NCBI GenBank assembly: GCA_023411815.1
Contig: JAEYOJ010000003.1
Span: 1 to 64,000, forward strand
DNA from: Pseudomonadota bacterium
Lineage (GTDB): Bacteria > Desulfobacterota > Desulfovibrionia > Desulfovibrionales > Desulfovibrionaceae
Reading direction: 5' to 3'
DNA: 64,000 bases
The notes beneath the pieces were generated by a model. It ran no database searches. It saw only the letters and a program-made list of their open reading frames with translations, and was not told the DNA's origin. Shown in pieces: positions 51,523 to 61,316 of the stretch. Made by a program: the position numbers and the translations under genes. Each line of letters starts with the position of its first letter. The first letter of the stretch is position 1.

Positions 51523-52445
51523 CCGACCACCTTAACTTCAAGCTCCAACGACACGCCGAACAGATCGAAGACCTTGGTCCAGGCCTCCTCCAAAAGCTCC
51601 AGCGCCTGACCGGCGGTGCCGCCGCCAAAGTTGGCCAGGAAATTCGCGTGCATATCCGAAAAGCCGACACCGCCGAGCCTGAGCCCGCGGAAACCAGCCT
51701 GATCGAGCAGGCGGCCGGCGCTGTTGCCCTCGGGGTTCTTGTACACGCAGCCCGCCGTGGCCAGGGTAATGGGCTGCGTGGCCTTCTTCCGGGCCAGGTT
51801 GGCGCGCATGGTCGAACGCACGGCCTCGCCCGCAGCGGGCGTCAGGGCCAGCTCGACCTCCGAGACGATGAACAGCCCGGATTCCCCGGCGCGGCCATAC
51901 CGGCCATGGCTGTCATGACTGTCATGGCGGCGCGGCTTGAAGTGGCGGTAGGCGCACTCATATCCGTCAGGGCCCAGCCACTCAAGCCCTGTCTCGAGCG
52001 TCCAGATGCGCGCGCGGGTCATGGCCTGGCAGAAGGATACGCCGTAGGAGCCTGCGTTCATTGCCACCGCGCCGCCTACGCTGCCGGGAATGCCGGCCAG
52101 CCCTTCCAGGCCGGACAGGCCGTGCCGGGCGGCCCAGCCAAGCAGGAGCGGCAGGCGAACCCCGGCCCCGCAGCGCACCAGGACCTTGCCCTGGGCCTCG
52201 CCCACGACCTCCGGTTCCTGTTCGAACTGCGGCCGGATCAGCACCAGGTGGAGTTCGCCGTCCCTGGCCAGCAGGTTGCTCCCCCAGCCGAGGACCAGCG
52301 GTCGGCCGCCAAGGCGCGCAAGCTCCCCGGCCAGCCGGTCGAGCCCGGCCTCGCTGCCCACGCCGACTTCTGCCAGCGCGCGGCCGCCAAGCCGCAGGGT
52401 CGTGCGCTCGCTCAGGAGCGGTCCATTGCCGATGATCAGATCCAT
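51519..52445 (-). CDS. murB: UDP-N-acetylenolpyruvoylglucosamine reductase
   Basis: The 308-residue flavoenzyme has LVLGWGSNLLARDGE, the FAD-binding GLEGLAGIPGSVGGAVAMNA, and the catalytic-Ser segment AGCVYKNPEGNSAGRLLDQA. It reduces the enolpyruvyl ether to UDP-MurNAc. An unusual His/Arg-rich stretch, KPRRHDSHDSHGRYGRAGES (about 178-197), sits at a loop; its DNA contains a short tandem repeat. ATG 52445 is preferred over the longer frame to 52514. It overlaps ftsQ by four bases. Confidence 0.93.
   Translation of the reverse strand: MDLIIGNGPLLSERTTLRLGGRALAEVGVGSEAGLDRLAGELARLGGRPLVLGWGSNLLARDGELHLVLIRPQFEQEPEVVGEAQGKVLVRCGAGVRLPLLLGWAARHGLSGLEGLAGIPGSVGGAVAMNAGSYGVSFCQAMTRARIWTLETGLEWLGPDGYECAYRHFKPRRHDSHDSHGRYGRAGESGLFIVSEVELALTPAAGEAVRSTMRANLARKKATQPITLATAGCVYKNPEGNSAGRLLDQAGFRGLRLGGVGFSDMHANFLANFGGGTAGQALELLEEAWTKVFDLFGVSLELEVKVVG
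51909..51928. repeat. Short tandem repeat inside murB
   Basis: The 9-bp unit CTGTCATGA/CTGTCATGG occurs twice in tandem within 51909-51928. It encodes the HDSHDSH segment of the MurB loop. A gain or loss of one 9-bp unit would keep the frame. Confidence 0.6.
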
Positions 52446-52461
52446 GCCGCGTCGGCTCCGC

Positions 52462-53826
52462 CTAGACCTTGTCCAAATAGTTCTGGCCAACTTGCCAGAT
52501 GTTGCCCGCGCCAAGGGTCAGGAGCACGTCTCCGGGCCTGAGCAGCCCCGGCAGGGCGGATTCCATCTCCTCGAAGTTCGGGAAGAAGCTCACGTCAACC
52601 TTGCCCACCTGGCGGATGCCCTGAGCCAGGGACATGCCGCTCACACCGGGAATGGGAGCCTCGGACGCAGGATAGATCTCCGTGAGCAGGAGCACGTCGG
52701 CCGTATCGAACACCTTGCAGAAGTCCCCGAACAGGGCCTTGGTGCGCGTGAAGCGATGCGGCTGGAAGGCCACCACGAGCCTGCGCTCGGGGTAGCAGTC
52801 CTTGGCCGTGGCCAGGGTGGCCCCGATCTCCGCCGGATGGTGGCCGTAATCGTCCACCACGAGGACCCCGTTCCTTTCGCCCTTGATTTCGAAACGGCGC
52901 CCCACGCCGCCGAACCTCTCCAGGCCCTGCAGGATGGCCTCCCTGGACAAACCCGACTCCAAGGCCACTCCGATGGCGGCCATGGCGTTGAGCACGTTGT
53001 GCCGGCCGGGCTTGTTGAGCACCACGTCGGCCCAGTACTCTTCATCCACGTAGACCTTGAAGACGCAGCGCCCCTGACAGCTGACTATCTCGCCGCGGAT
53101 GCGGTTTCCCTTGCGCAGCCCGTAAGTCATGATGCGCCTGCGGACATTGGGAAGGATGCGCTCGACCCCGGGATCGTCGCCGCAGACGACGTTGACGCCG
53201 TAAAAGGGCACTTTGTTCATGAACTCGGTGAAGGCTCGGTCGATGGCCTGCTGGTCCGGGTAGAAATCCAGGTGATCGGCATCCACGTTGGTCACGGTGG
53301 TGATGATTGGCGAAAGCACCAGGAACGACCCGTCCGACTCGTCGGCCTCGGCGATGAGGTACTCGCCCTCGCCCAGATAGGCGTTGGCGCCCCAGGCATT
53401 GAGCCGGCCGCCGATGATGACCGTGGGGTCCAGTCCCGCGGCGGTGAATATCTCGGCCAAAAGCGAGGTGGTCGTGGTCTTGCCATGCGTACCGGCCACG
53501 GCGATGCCCGTGCGCAGGCGCATGAGTTCGGCGAGCATCTCGGCCCTCGGGATGACCGGAATGCCGCGCCTGCGCGCCTCCTGCACCTCGGGATTGGACT
53601 CGGGCACGGCCGTGGACTTGACCACCACATGGGCGTCGCACACGTTGGACGCGCCATGTCCGAGAAAAACCTGCGCGCCGAGGTCCTTGAGCCGCTTGGC
53701 CGCTGCGTTCATGGACAGGTCCGAGCCGGTCACCGCATAGCCGAGATTCAGGAGAACCTCCGCTATGCCGCTCATGCCCGAGCCGCCGATTCCGATCATG
53801 TGAATATTCTTGATAGTATTCTTCAT
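52462..53826 (-). CDS. murC: UDP-N-acetylmuramate--L-alanine ligase
   Basis: The 454-residue ligase starts [20 protein letters not shown] (Rossmann glycine motif). It has the ATP loop [40 protein letters not shown] and the C-terminal [16 protein letters not shown]. It adds L-Ala to UDP-MurNAc in the cytoplasm. murB follows after 16 bases. Confidence 0.96.
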   Translation of the reverse strand: MKNTIKNIHMIGIGGSGMSGIAEVLLNLGYAVTGSDLSMNAAAKRLKDLGAQVFLGHGASNVCDAHVVVKSTAVPESNPEVQEARRRGIPVIPRAEMLAELMRLRTGIAVAGTHGKTTTTSLLAEIFTAAGLDPTVIIGGRLNAWGANAYLGEGEYLIAEADESDGSFLVLSPIITTVTNVDADHLDFYPDQQAIDRAFTEFMNKVPFYGVNVVCGDDPGVERILPNVRRRIMTYGLRKGNRIRGEIVSCQGRCVFKVYVDEEYWADVVLNKPGRHNVLNAMAAIGVALESGLSREAILQGLERFGGVGRRFEIKGERNGVLVVDDYGHHPAEIGATLATAKDCYPERRLVVAFQPHRFTRTKALFGDFCKVFDTADVLLLTEIYPASEAPIPGVSGMSLAQGIRQVGKVDVSFFPNFEEMESALPGLLRPGDVLLTLGAGNIWQVGQNYLDKV

Positions 53827-53850
53827 CTTTCGTCTTTTGCTTTCCAGTAC

Positions 53851-54930
53851 TTAAAGGCGTTCGGCCGATGCGGCTTCCAGGGCGTCCGCCACGCGCGCCG
53901 CGGCATCGGGCATGCCGAGCATGGCCGCGGACCTGCCCATCTCCAGCAGGCACTCGGGCTCGAGCAGCGGCTTAATTACGCTGAACAGCCCCGATTCCTC
54001 CAGCTTCCTTTCGCTGACCATGACGGCCGCGCCTCGCTCGGCCAGGGTCTGGGCGTTCATGGTCTGGTGGTCGTGCGTGGCGTGCGGGAACGGAACCAAC
54101 ACGCTGGCCTTACCAGCGACAGTCAATTCGGACAGGGTTGTTGCGCCCGCGCGGCAGACGACGAGGTCCGCCCAACCGTAGGCGGCCGCCATATCCTTGA
54201 TGAACGGGTCCACCTTTGCCGTGGTGAATCCCAGCGCGGCGTACGAGCGCCTGACGGATTCCAAGTCCTTTTCTCCGGTCTGGTGCCATAGCTCTATACC
54301 TCCCTTGGCAAGCTTGGGCAGATCCCTGACCACGGCGTCGTTGAGGGTCTTGGAACCCTGACTGCCGCCGAGGATGAGAACCCGCCTATCCGTGGGACGC
54401 TGTTCGGTCTTCCCCTCGCGCAATTCGCGAATGGCGGCGCGCACGGGATTTCCCGTAAGTTCAGTCTTCGCCTGGTCGAAGCAATGGTGCTCGTCCGCAT
54501 AGCTGATGAGCACCATGCGCACGTAGCGGCCCAGCACCCGGTTGACCACGCCGGGCATGCTGTTCTGCTCGTGGATGAGCGTGGGGATGCCCAGCCACTT
54601 GGCGGCCAGCACGGGGCAGAACGAGGCATAGCCTCCAAACCCGATGACGACCTGGGGCTTGTAGCGCCAAAGGACCCACAGCGATTCGAGCACGCTGCGG
54701 GTGATCCAGAAGATGGAGCCCACCGAGCGCACGCCGCGTCCGATGACACCCCGGGCGGCCAGCGCGCGGAACGGAATGCCCGCTTCGGCGGCCATGCGGC
54801 CCTCGGGGCCGTAGGTGCCGCCGAGAAAGAGCAGTTCGCCGTCCGGATGGCGGCGTTTGATTTCTTCGGCCACGGCCAGGGCCGGGAAGATATGTCCACC
54901 GGTTCCGCCGGTGGTCAGCACGATGCGCAT
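53851..54930 (-). CDS. murG: Undecaprenyl-PP-MurNAc-pentapeptide GlcNAc transferase
   Basis: The 359-residue GT28 enzyme starts MRIVLTTGGTGGHIFPALAV. It shows HEQNSMPGVVNRVLGRYV, VLILGGSQGSKTLND and the UDP-binding VCRAGATTLSELTVAGKASV. It converts lipid I to lipid II at the inner face of the membrane. ATG 54930 is preferred to the longer frame; it lies four bases after the ftsW stop. Confidence 0.95.
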   Translation of the reverse strand: MRIVLTTGGTGGHIFPALAVAEEIKRRHPDGELLFLGGTYGPEGRMAAEAGIPFRALAARGVIGRGVRSVGSIFWITRSVLESLWVLWRYKPQVVIGFGGYASFCPVLAAKWLGIPTLIHEQNSMPGVVNRVLGRYVRMVLISYADEHHCFDQAKTELTGNPVRAAIRELREGKTEQRPTDRRVLILGGSQGSKTLNDAVVRDLPKLAKGGIELWHQTGEKDLESVRRSYAALGFTTAKVDPFIKDMAAAYGWADLVVCRAGATTLSELTVAGKASVLVPFPHATHDHQTMNAQTLAERGAAVMVSERKLEESGLFSVIKPLLEPECLLEMGRSAAMLGMPDAAARVADALEAASAERL

Positions 54931-54934
54931 GAAC

Positions 54935-56050
54935 TTATTCCTCGTTCCGCGACAAGTTGAGCAAAAGTCCGAGCGTGGCGAAGGAGACCACAAGGTTGCT
55001 GCCGCCATAGCTCAAGAAAGGCATGGGCACTCCCTTGGGCGGCGCCGCGCCCAGGACCACGGCCATGTTGAGCACGAAACCAAGCCCCAGCACGCAGGTC
55101 AGGCCAAAGGCCAGCAGCCTGTCGCGCAGATCGCTTCGCGACCAGGCGATGGCGAAGCCGCGCCAGAGCAGCACGCCGACAAGCAGGAACAAGGCGGACA
55201 CGCCCAGGAATCCCAGTTCCTCGCCGATGACCGCCACGAGAAAATCGTTGTGCGCCTCGGGCAGGAAGAAGAGCTTCTGCTTGCCCGCTCCCAGACCCAC
55301 GCCGAAAATGTGGCCCGAACCCAGGGCATACAGGGACTGCACGAGCTGGTAGCCCGTATCGAGCGGGTCCACGAAAGGATCGACGAAGGCGAACATGCGG
55401 CGCATGCGGTTCGGCGACTGACTCACGAGCACGACCGCGGCACAGGCCGCCGCCACTCCCACCGCCCCCAGGTGCGTCAGCCGCACCCCGCTGACCAGGG
55501 CCATCAGCAGCAGGAGCAGGAAGAGGAAGGATGCGCCGCCGAAGTCGGGTTGCAGGAGAAGCAGGCTGGCGAGAACGCCGGTGACGAGCAACGGCGGAAT
55601 CAACGCCACGCTGAAGCGGCCCAGCAGGGCTTGCTTGGTGCTGTAGAAGTTGGCCAGGTAGACGACCAGGGCAAGCTTGGCCAGCTCCAGAGGCTGCATG
55701 ACGAAGGACCCGAGCCGCAGCCAGCGGAACGCGCCGTTGGCTTCGTGGCGCAGGGGACTCCACAGCACGAGAACCAACAGAAGCATGGCCCCGACGACCC
55801 AGAGATAGCTGAGCGCGTACAGGCGCTCGCGCGGGAAGACCCAGGCAATGGTCATGACGAACAGACCGGCCACGGAAAAGCCGGCCTGCCGGATGAAGAA
55901 ATGGTACTTGTTGCCCATGTACCTCTCGGCCATGACCCCGCTGGCGGAAAGCACCATGACCAGCCCAAAGCCCAGCAGGACCAGGGTCGCGGCCAGGAGC
56001 AGGTAGTCGAAACTCCTGCGCTCCGTGTGTTCCGCCTTGCGCTCGTTCAT
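54935..56050 (-). CDS. ftsW: Septal peptidoglycan polymerase FtsW
   Basis: The 371-residue SEDS protein has about ten membrane helices. Family motifs include FGLVMVLSASGVMAERYMGN, NGAFRWLRLGSFVMQPLELA, LLLQPDFGGASFLF and AHNDFLVAVIGEELGFLGV. GVPMPFLSYGGSNLVVSFA lies near the end. It is the glycosyltransferase partner of FtsI at the septum. The murD stop and ftsW start overlap by four bases. Confidence 0.95.
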   Translation of the reverse strand: MNERKAEHTERRSFDYLLLAATLVLLGFGLVMVLSASGVMAERYMGNKYHFFIRQAGFSVAGLFVMTIAWVFPRERLYALSYLWVVGAMLLLVLVLWSPLRHEANGAFRWLRLGSFVMQPLELAKLALVVYLANFYSTKQALLGRFSVALIPPLLVTGVLASLLLLQPDFGGASFLFLLLLLMALVSGVRLTHLGAVGVAAACAAVVLVSQSPNRMRRMFAFVDPFVDPLDTGYQLVQSLYALGSGHIFGVGLGAGKQKLFFLPEAHNDFLVAVIGEELGFLGVSALFLLVGVLLWRGFAIAWSRSDLRDRLLAFGLTCVLGLGFVLNMAVVLGAAPPKGVPMPFLSYGGSNLVVSFATLGLLLNLSRNEE

Positions 56051-57354
56051 GCCTTGCGTCCCGCTCCGGCCAGGCTCCGGGCGATACGCTGGAAATCGTC
56101 GCCCCGAGCCTTGTAGTCCTTGTACAGGTCGAAACTCGCCGTGGCCGGAGAGAGCAGGATCACGTCACCGGGCTGCGCTTCGGCGTAAAGACGCTTCACC
56201 GCAAGCTCCAGGGTCGGCTCCCAGGACAGGGGCACATGGCCCTGCCAGGCTTCCTCGAACACCTCGCGGGCCTTGCCGAACAGGCCCACCGACTTGACCC
56301 GCTCCTTGAGCAGCGGGACCAGGGCGGCCGCGTCGCCGCCTTTCCACACTCCGCCTGCCAGCAGGCGCACTGGCCGGTCGAAGGCCGAAATGGCCGCGGC
56401 CATGGCGTCGATGGTCGTGGCCTTGGAATCGTCCACGAAGAGAACGCCGCCGGCCTCGATGACCGGCTCGATGCGGTGGGCTAGCGGCTTGAAGTTCATG
56501 ACCGCCGCGCGGGCCTGCTCGTCGCTCACGCCGAAGGCCCGGCAGGCCAGCCAGGCGGCCTCCATGTTGGCTCTGTTGTGCGCGCCCAGGAGCGGTGCGC
56601 CCTCGAAGCGGTTGCTCGGCACATAGTAGACACGCTTGGCCTTGGTGAATCCGCGCGCCTCCAGCTCGTCCTTCATGTTCAGCGGGGCGATGGCCAGGTC
56701 TCCCTCGGTCTGGCGGGAGAAGAGCTTGAGCTTGGCTTCCAGGTACTCCTCCATGGACTCGTGATAGTCCAGGTGGTTGGCCGAGAAGTTCAGCAGCACG
56801 CCCACGTGGGGCTTGAAGGTCCGACTGTTCTGCAACTGGAAGCTGGAGACCTCCAACACGAGGATGTCCGCGCGCTCGCCGCCCAGCAGGTACTCGGAAA
56901 GGGGCGTGCCGATGTTGCCGCCAACGAAGACCCGCTTGCCCGATTCCCTTAGGATGTGGCCGCACAGGCTCACCGTGGTGGTCTTGCCGTTGGTGCCGGT
57001 CACGGCCAGGATGGGCTCGCTCACGAACCAGGAGGCAAGCTCCAGCTCGCTTATGATCTTGCGCTCGGGCATCTCGCCCAGCAGGTGGCCCATCTTGCGC
57101 ACAGGCACGCCGGGGCTGACCACCACGAGGTCCACGCCCGCGAACTGTTCCGGCGTGTGTTCGCCGACCTGCAGGTCGATGCCCTTGTCCGCGGCGAAAC
57201 GGCGCACGTCTTCGCCCGGGTCCTTGCGTTCCAGCCAGCGCACCTTTGCGCCGAGGGCCACCAGCAGCGTGGCCGCGGCGGTTCCGGAGCTGCCCGCGCC
57301 CAGCACGACGGCCTGATAGCCCGCCAATTGTCCAGCATGTATGAGTTCGCGCAT
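56047..57354 (-). CDS. murD: UDP-N-acetylmuramoyl-L-alanine--D-glutamate ligase
   Basis: The 435-residue ligase has a Rossmann N-terminus (YQAVVLGAGSSGTAAATLL), the ATP loop AVTGTNGKTTTVSLCGHIL, LEVSSFQLQNSRTFKPHVGV, NFSANHLDYHESM and FVDDSKATTIDAMAAAI. It adds D-Glu in the cytoplasm. The ATG at 57354 has GGGGAGG 12 bases upstream. The open frame runs much further upstream, but inside mraY and out of its frame, so it is discarded. Confidence 0.95.
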   Translation of the reverse strand: MRELIHAGQLAGYQAVVLGAGSSGTAAATLLVALGAKVRWLERKDPGEDVRRFAADKGIDLQVGEHTPEQFAGVDLVVVSPGVPVRKMGHLLGEMPERKIISELELASWFVSEPILAVTGTNGKTTTVSLCGHILRESGKRVFVGGNIGTPLSEYLLGGERADILVLEVSSFQLQNSRTFKPHVGVLLNFSANHLDYHESMEEYLEAKLKLFSRQTEGDLAIAPLNMKDELEARGFTKAKRVYYVPSNRFEGAPLLGAHNRANMEAAWLACRAFGVSDEQARAAVMNFKPLAHRIEPVIEAGGVLFVDDSKATTIDAMAAAISAFDRPVRLLAGGVWKGGDAAALVPLLKERVKSVGLFGKAREVFEEAWQGHVPLSWEPTLELAVKRLYAEAQPGDVILLSPATASFDLYKDYKARGDDFQRIARSLAGAGRKA

Positions 57355-57371
57355 GGTTCGCTTTTCCTCCC

Positions 57372-58448
57372 CTAGCGCAACTTGAGCGTGCTCAGGGCCA
57401 CCAGGGCCAGAAGCACGGACAGTATCCAGAAACGGATGATGATCTTCGACTCGGGAATTCCCTTGAGCTCGAAGTGGTGGTGCAGCGGGGCCATGCGGAA
57501 GATGCGCTTGCCCCCGGACATCTTGAAGTAGCTGACCTGCAGGATGACCGAGATGGTTTCCACCACGAACAGTCCGCCCACCACGAGCAGAAGCAGCTCC
57601 TGCTTGGCCAGCACTGCGATGAAACCGAGCGTGCCGCCGAGCGACAGCGAGCCCACGTCGCCCATGAAGACCTGAGCCGGATAGGCGTTGAACCACAGAA
57701 AGCCCAGGCCCGCGCCCACCAGCGCCGCGCAGAACACGGCCACCTCGCCCACCCCTGGCACGTAGGAGACCTGGAGATAGTTGGCCAGATTCACGTTGCC
57801 GGCAACATAGACGAAGACCGTGAAGACCACGCTGACCACCACCGTGGGCACGATGGCCAGGCCGTCCAGACCGTCGGTGAGGTTCACGCCGTTGCTCGAA
57901 CCGACCATGACCAGGATGGCGAACGGCAGGTAGAGCCAGGCCAGATCGGGCATGAAGTCCTTGAAGAACGGCATGGCCAGTTTGGTGGAATAGGCCGGGT
58001 GATCGATGAGCAGCACGAGCACGAGGCCGGCCACGGCGACCTGACCCAGGAACTTGGTGCGTGCCGAGAGCCCCATGTTGCGTTTCCGCTTGATCTTGAT
58101 GAAGTCGTCCAGAAAGCCCACCAGCCCGAAGCCGAGGAACACGATGATGCACAGCCAGATGTGGATATTGGTCAGATCGGCCCACAGGAGCACGCTCGGC
58201 ACCAGGCTCGCGGCGATGAGCATGCCTCCCATGGTGGGCGTGCCGGCCTTGGCCTTGTGCGCGGCCACGTCCTCGAGGATGTACTGGCCGAACTTGATCT
58301 TCTTGAGCCAGCGGATCATGAGCGGACCCAGGAGAATCGAAATGAGCAGTGCCGTGAGCAGCGCGTAGATGGACCGGAACGTGATGTACCGGAACACGTT
58401 GAAGGCACCGAACTCGCCGGCAAGGGGATACAGAAGATGATAAATCAT
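57372..58448 (-). CDS. mraY: Phospho-N-acetylmuramoyl-pentapeptide transferase
   Basis: The 358-residue membrane enzyme has about ten helices and the MraY motifs [40 protein letters not shown] (metal-binding Asp pair), [18 protein letters not shown] and [29 protein letters not shown] lies in the last loop. It forms lipid I from UDP-MurNAc-pentapeptide and undecaprenyl phosphate. It overlaps the murF stop by four bases. Confidence 0.96.
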   Translation of the reverse strand: MIYHLLYPLAGEFGAFNVFRYITFRSIYALLTALLISILLGPLMIRWLKKIKFGQYILEDVAAHKAKAGTPTMGGMLIAASLVPSVLLWADLTNIHIWLCIIVFLGFGLVGFLDDFIKIKRKRNMGLSARTKFLGQVAVAGLVLVLLIDHPAYSTKLAMPFFKDFMPDLAWLYLPFAILVMVGSSNGVNLTDGLDGLAIVPTVVVSVVFTVFVYVAGNVNLANYLQVSYVPGVGEVAVFCAALVGAGLGFLWFNAYPAQVFMGDVGSLSLGGTLGFIAVLAKQELLLLVVGGLFVVETISVILQVSYFKMSGGKRIFRMAPLHHHFELKGIPESKIIIRFWILSVLLALVALSTLKLR

Positions 58449-59851
58449 TGCCCGGCTCCTCCAGTCGAGCCGTAGCGGCTAAGTAATGCGGTAACGAACT
58501 CTTCCATGCGGCTCGACCGTGAGCCCTTGGCCAGGATGACGGTTCCGGCCTGCTCCCTGGTCAATCCAAGATCTTCCAGCACCGGCGGCAGCTCGACCCC
58601 GGCGCGAACTTCCTGGAAACGGCCCTTGAAGCCGGCCCGGGTCAAACCCGTGGCCACGGCCTTGGCGAAGCCTCCGCGGTAGACGAGGACCGCGCAGCCC
58701 GAGGCCGCGGCCCGCTCGCCAAGCCTGACATGCTCTGCCTCGGCCTCGGAGCCGAGTTCGAGCATGTCGCCGAGCACGAGCACCAGGGGCCTGCCGCCGG
58801 CAAACTCGGCCGCGGCCTGAATGGCCCTGTTCATGGACAGGGGATTCGCGTTGTACGTGTCGTCGATGAGCGTCCCGAAGCCCAGGCGGTGCGCCGCGAA
58901 GCGCTGGTCGGGCAACTGCGCCCTGGCCATGGCCTGCACGATCGATTCCGCGCTCATGCCCATGCGGTAAGACGCGGCGGCGGCGGCGACCACGTTTTCG
59001 GCGAAGTGCGCACCCTGGAAAGGCAGCCTGGCCTCCATCCGCTCGTCCTCGAGACGCAGGAGGAACAAACCGCCATGATCCGAGGGGCCGAGATAGGCGC
59101 AGAAATACGGGGCGCCCTCGTCCTGCGTGCTCATGGCCCGCGCGCGGGGGAATATGCGCCGCGCGGCGTCCCACAGCTCGGGATAATCCCGGTTCACGAT
59201 GGCCGCGCCGCCGCGGCGCACGGTGGTCAGCAGCTTGGCCTTGGCCTCGCCGACGCCGCGCAGGCTGCCCAGGCCCTCAAGGTGGGCCGGGCCTATGTTG
59301 TGGATCACGGCCAGATCGGGGGCCACTATGGGGGCCAGTTCCTCCATGTCGCCCACGCGGCTGATGCCCACTTCCATGACCCAGACGTCCTCTTCGCCGC
59401 TGGCGGCGAGCATGGACAAGGGCAGGCCTATCTGGTTGTTCAGATTCTTGTGGTTCTTGGCCACGCTCATCTCGGCGGCCAAGGTTTGCGCCATCAACTC
59501 CTTCACCGTGGTCTTGCCGGCCGAACCCGTGATGGCGACCACGCGGCTCTGCACGCTGTGACGCCAGGCCACGGCCAGATCGGCCAGGGCCTTGCGCGAG
59601 TCGAGCACCAGGAGCACCGGCACGTCTTTCACTTCAGGCAAGGGCCGCTGGGCCAGGATGGCCACAGCGCCATTGCGCACGGCATCCAGGGCGAAGCTGT
59701 GACCATCGACGCGCTCTCCCGGCAGGCAGACGAACAGGTCTCCGGGCTGGATCGCGCGGCTGTCTATCTGCACGCGGGTCACCATGCGCCCGTCGGCCGG
59801 CTCTCCCACGGCGTTCAGCACCGTTGCGATGCGCGAAAGCTCCATCTTCAT
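58445..59851 (-). CDS. murF: UDP-N-acetylmuramoyl-tripeptide--D-Ala-D-Ala ligase
   Basis: The 468-residue ligase has a uridine-binding N-terminal domain ([20 protein letters not shown]) and the ATP loop [33 protein letters not shown] and [18 protein letters not shown] follow, then the C-terminal [16 protein letters not shown]. It adds D-Ala-D-Ala to the stem peptide. The ATG at 59851 overlaps the murE stop by four bases; a second ATG lies two codons on. Confidence 0.95.
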   Translation of the reverse strand: MKMELSRIATVLNAVGEPADGRMVTRVQIDSRAIQPGDLFVCLPGERVDGHSFALDAVRNGAVAILAQRPLPEVKDVPVLLVLDSRKALADLAVAWRHSVQSRVVAITGSAGKTTVKELMAQTLAAEMSVAKNHKNLNNQIGLPLSMLAASGEEDVWVMEVGISRVGDMEELAPIVAPDLAVIHNIGPAHLEGLGSLRGVGEAKAKLLTTVRRGGAAIVNRDYPELWDAARRIFPRARAMSTQDEGAPYFCAYLGPSDHGGLFLLRLEDERMEARLPFQGAHFAENVVAAAAASYRMGMSAESIVQAMARAQLPDQRFAAHRLGFGTLIDDTYNANPLSMNRAIQAAAEFAGGRPLVLVLGDMLELGSEAEAEHVRLGERAAASGCAVLVYRGGFAKAVATGLTRAGFKGRFQEVRAGVELPPVLEDLGLTREQAGTVILAKGSRSSRMEEFVTALLSRYGSTGGAGQ

Positions 59852-61311
59852 CCGAGCAACTCCCTCACCACCTGCTGGTCGCTGAAGGGATGCTTCACGT
59901 CGCCGATCTGCTGGTACGGCTCGTGGCCCTTGCCGGCGATGACCAGGGCATCGTCCGGAGTCAGCCCTTCCAGGGCCAGGGCGATGGCCTTGCGCCGGTC
60001 GGGCTCGATTAGCACCCGCGCGCAGCCGGATAGGCCCGGCTTCACATCCTCGATGATGGCCAGCGGATCCTCGTGGCGCGGATTGTCCGAGGTGAGCACG
60101 GCCACGTCGGCATAACGGCACACAGCCTGACCCATGAGCGGCCGCTTGGCCCGGTCGCGGTTCCCGCCGCAGCCGAACACGCACACGAGCCTGCGCACGC
60201 CCAGCGCCTTGACCGCCGAAAGCACGTTGACCAGGGCGTCGGGCGTGTGGGCGTAGTCCACGAACACGTTCAGGCCGTGCGGATTGGTCACGCGCTCCAA
60301 GCGGCCGGACACGCCGGTGAATCCGGCCAGGGCCTGCATGTCGGACTCGGAAAGGCCGAGCCTGAAGCCGACGCCCATGGCCGCCAGGAGGTTCATCACG
60401 TTATGCCGGCCGACCAGTGGCGAAGCCAATTCGAAACGCCGACCCTCGCATTCGACGGCCAGGTCCACGCCCGCGGCGCTCATGACCTTCACCTCACCGC
60501 GAATGACGGGCATGCCCGCAGGCGATGCCTCCAGGCCGTAGCCGAGCACGTCACGGCCCGATGCAAGGCCTTCACGCAGAAGGCGCAGGCCGTACGGGTC
60601 TTCGTAATTGACGATCCAGGCCTTCCCTTCCTTGGGCAATTCGCGGAAAAGTCGGGCCTTGGCCTGGAAATACGTCTCCATGTCCTTGTGGTAGTCCAGA
60701 TGGTCTTGGGTCAGGTTGGTCAGGACCGCGGCGTCATAGGCAAGTCCCGCCACGCGCTGCTGATCCAGGGCATGGGAAGAGACTTCCATGACCGCCAGTT
60801 CCACGCCGGCCTTGTCCATCCTGGCCAGCATTTCGTGCAGGCTGAGGCAGTCCGGGGTGGTGAGCGGCGCATCCATGCTGAAGCCGGGCCAGCGGTAGCT
60901 TACTGTGCCCAGGACACCGACCTGGCGGCTGGAGCCGGCGAAGAGGCGCTCGAGAAGATAGGTGATGGTCGTCTTGCCGTTGGTGCCCGTGACTCCCACG
61001 AGCCTGTAGCCATGGCCGGCCGTGCCGAAAGCTGCCCGGGCCAGTTCGCCCAGGGCCTGACGCGGATCGTCGCGCATCACCAGCTTGGCCTTGGCCCCTT
61101 CGGGCAGGCGCACGCCGGGAGCGGCCACGATCCAGGCCGCGCCGCGCGCCAGGACATCGGGGATGAAGCCCGCGCCATCGGCCTTGGGCCCGGGCAGGGC
61201 CACGAATGCGTCGCCCGCGCCGACCTTGCCGGAATGGGCGCGCACGGGCAACCCGGCGCGCACGGCCGCGAGCAGTTCATGCCACAAAACATCGCACGAA
61301 TGCATATGCAT
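59848..61311 (-). CDS. murE: UDP-N-acetylmuramoyl-L-Ala-D-Glu--2,6-diaminopimelate ligase
   Basis: The 487-residue ligase shows GVTGTNGKTTITYLLERLFA, TTPDCLSLHEML, MEVSSHALDQQRVAGLAYD, TNLTQDHLDYH and VFVDYAHTPDAL. The motif LTSDNPRHEDP contains DNPR, which marks specificity for meso-diaminopimelate rather than lysine. The peptidoglycan is therefore of the DAP type. The start follows the ftsI stop by five bases. Confidence 0.95.
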   Translation of the reverse strand: MHMHSCDVLWHELLAAVRAGLPVRAHSGKVGAGDAFVALPGPKADGAGFIPDVLARGAAWIVAAPGVRLPEGAKAKLVMRDDPRQALGELARAAFGTAGHGYRLVGVTGTNGKTTITYLLERLFAGSSRQVGVLGTVSYRWPGFSMDAPLTTPDCLSLHEMLARMDKAGVELAVMEVSSHALDQQRVAGLAYDAAVLTNLTQDHLDYHKDMETYFQAKARLFRELPKEGKAWIVNYEDPYGLRLLREGLASGRDVLGYGLEASPAGMPVIRGEVKVMSAAGVDLAVECEGRRFELASPLVGRHNVMNLLAAMGVGFRLGLSESDMQALAGFTGVSGRLERVTNPHGLNVFVDYAHTPDALVNVLSAVKALGVRRLVCVFGCGGNRDRAKRPLMGQAVCRYADVAVLTSDNPRHEDPLAIIEDVKPGLSGCARVLIEPDRRKAIALALEGLTPDDALVIAGKGHEPYQQIGDVKHPFSDQQVVRELLG

Positions 61312-61316
61312 GTTCT

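Noticed and set aside
57355..58185. Upstream extension of the murD frame inside mraY
   Set aside because: mraY is coded in another frame with all its motifs; the extension has no similarity to MurD.
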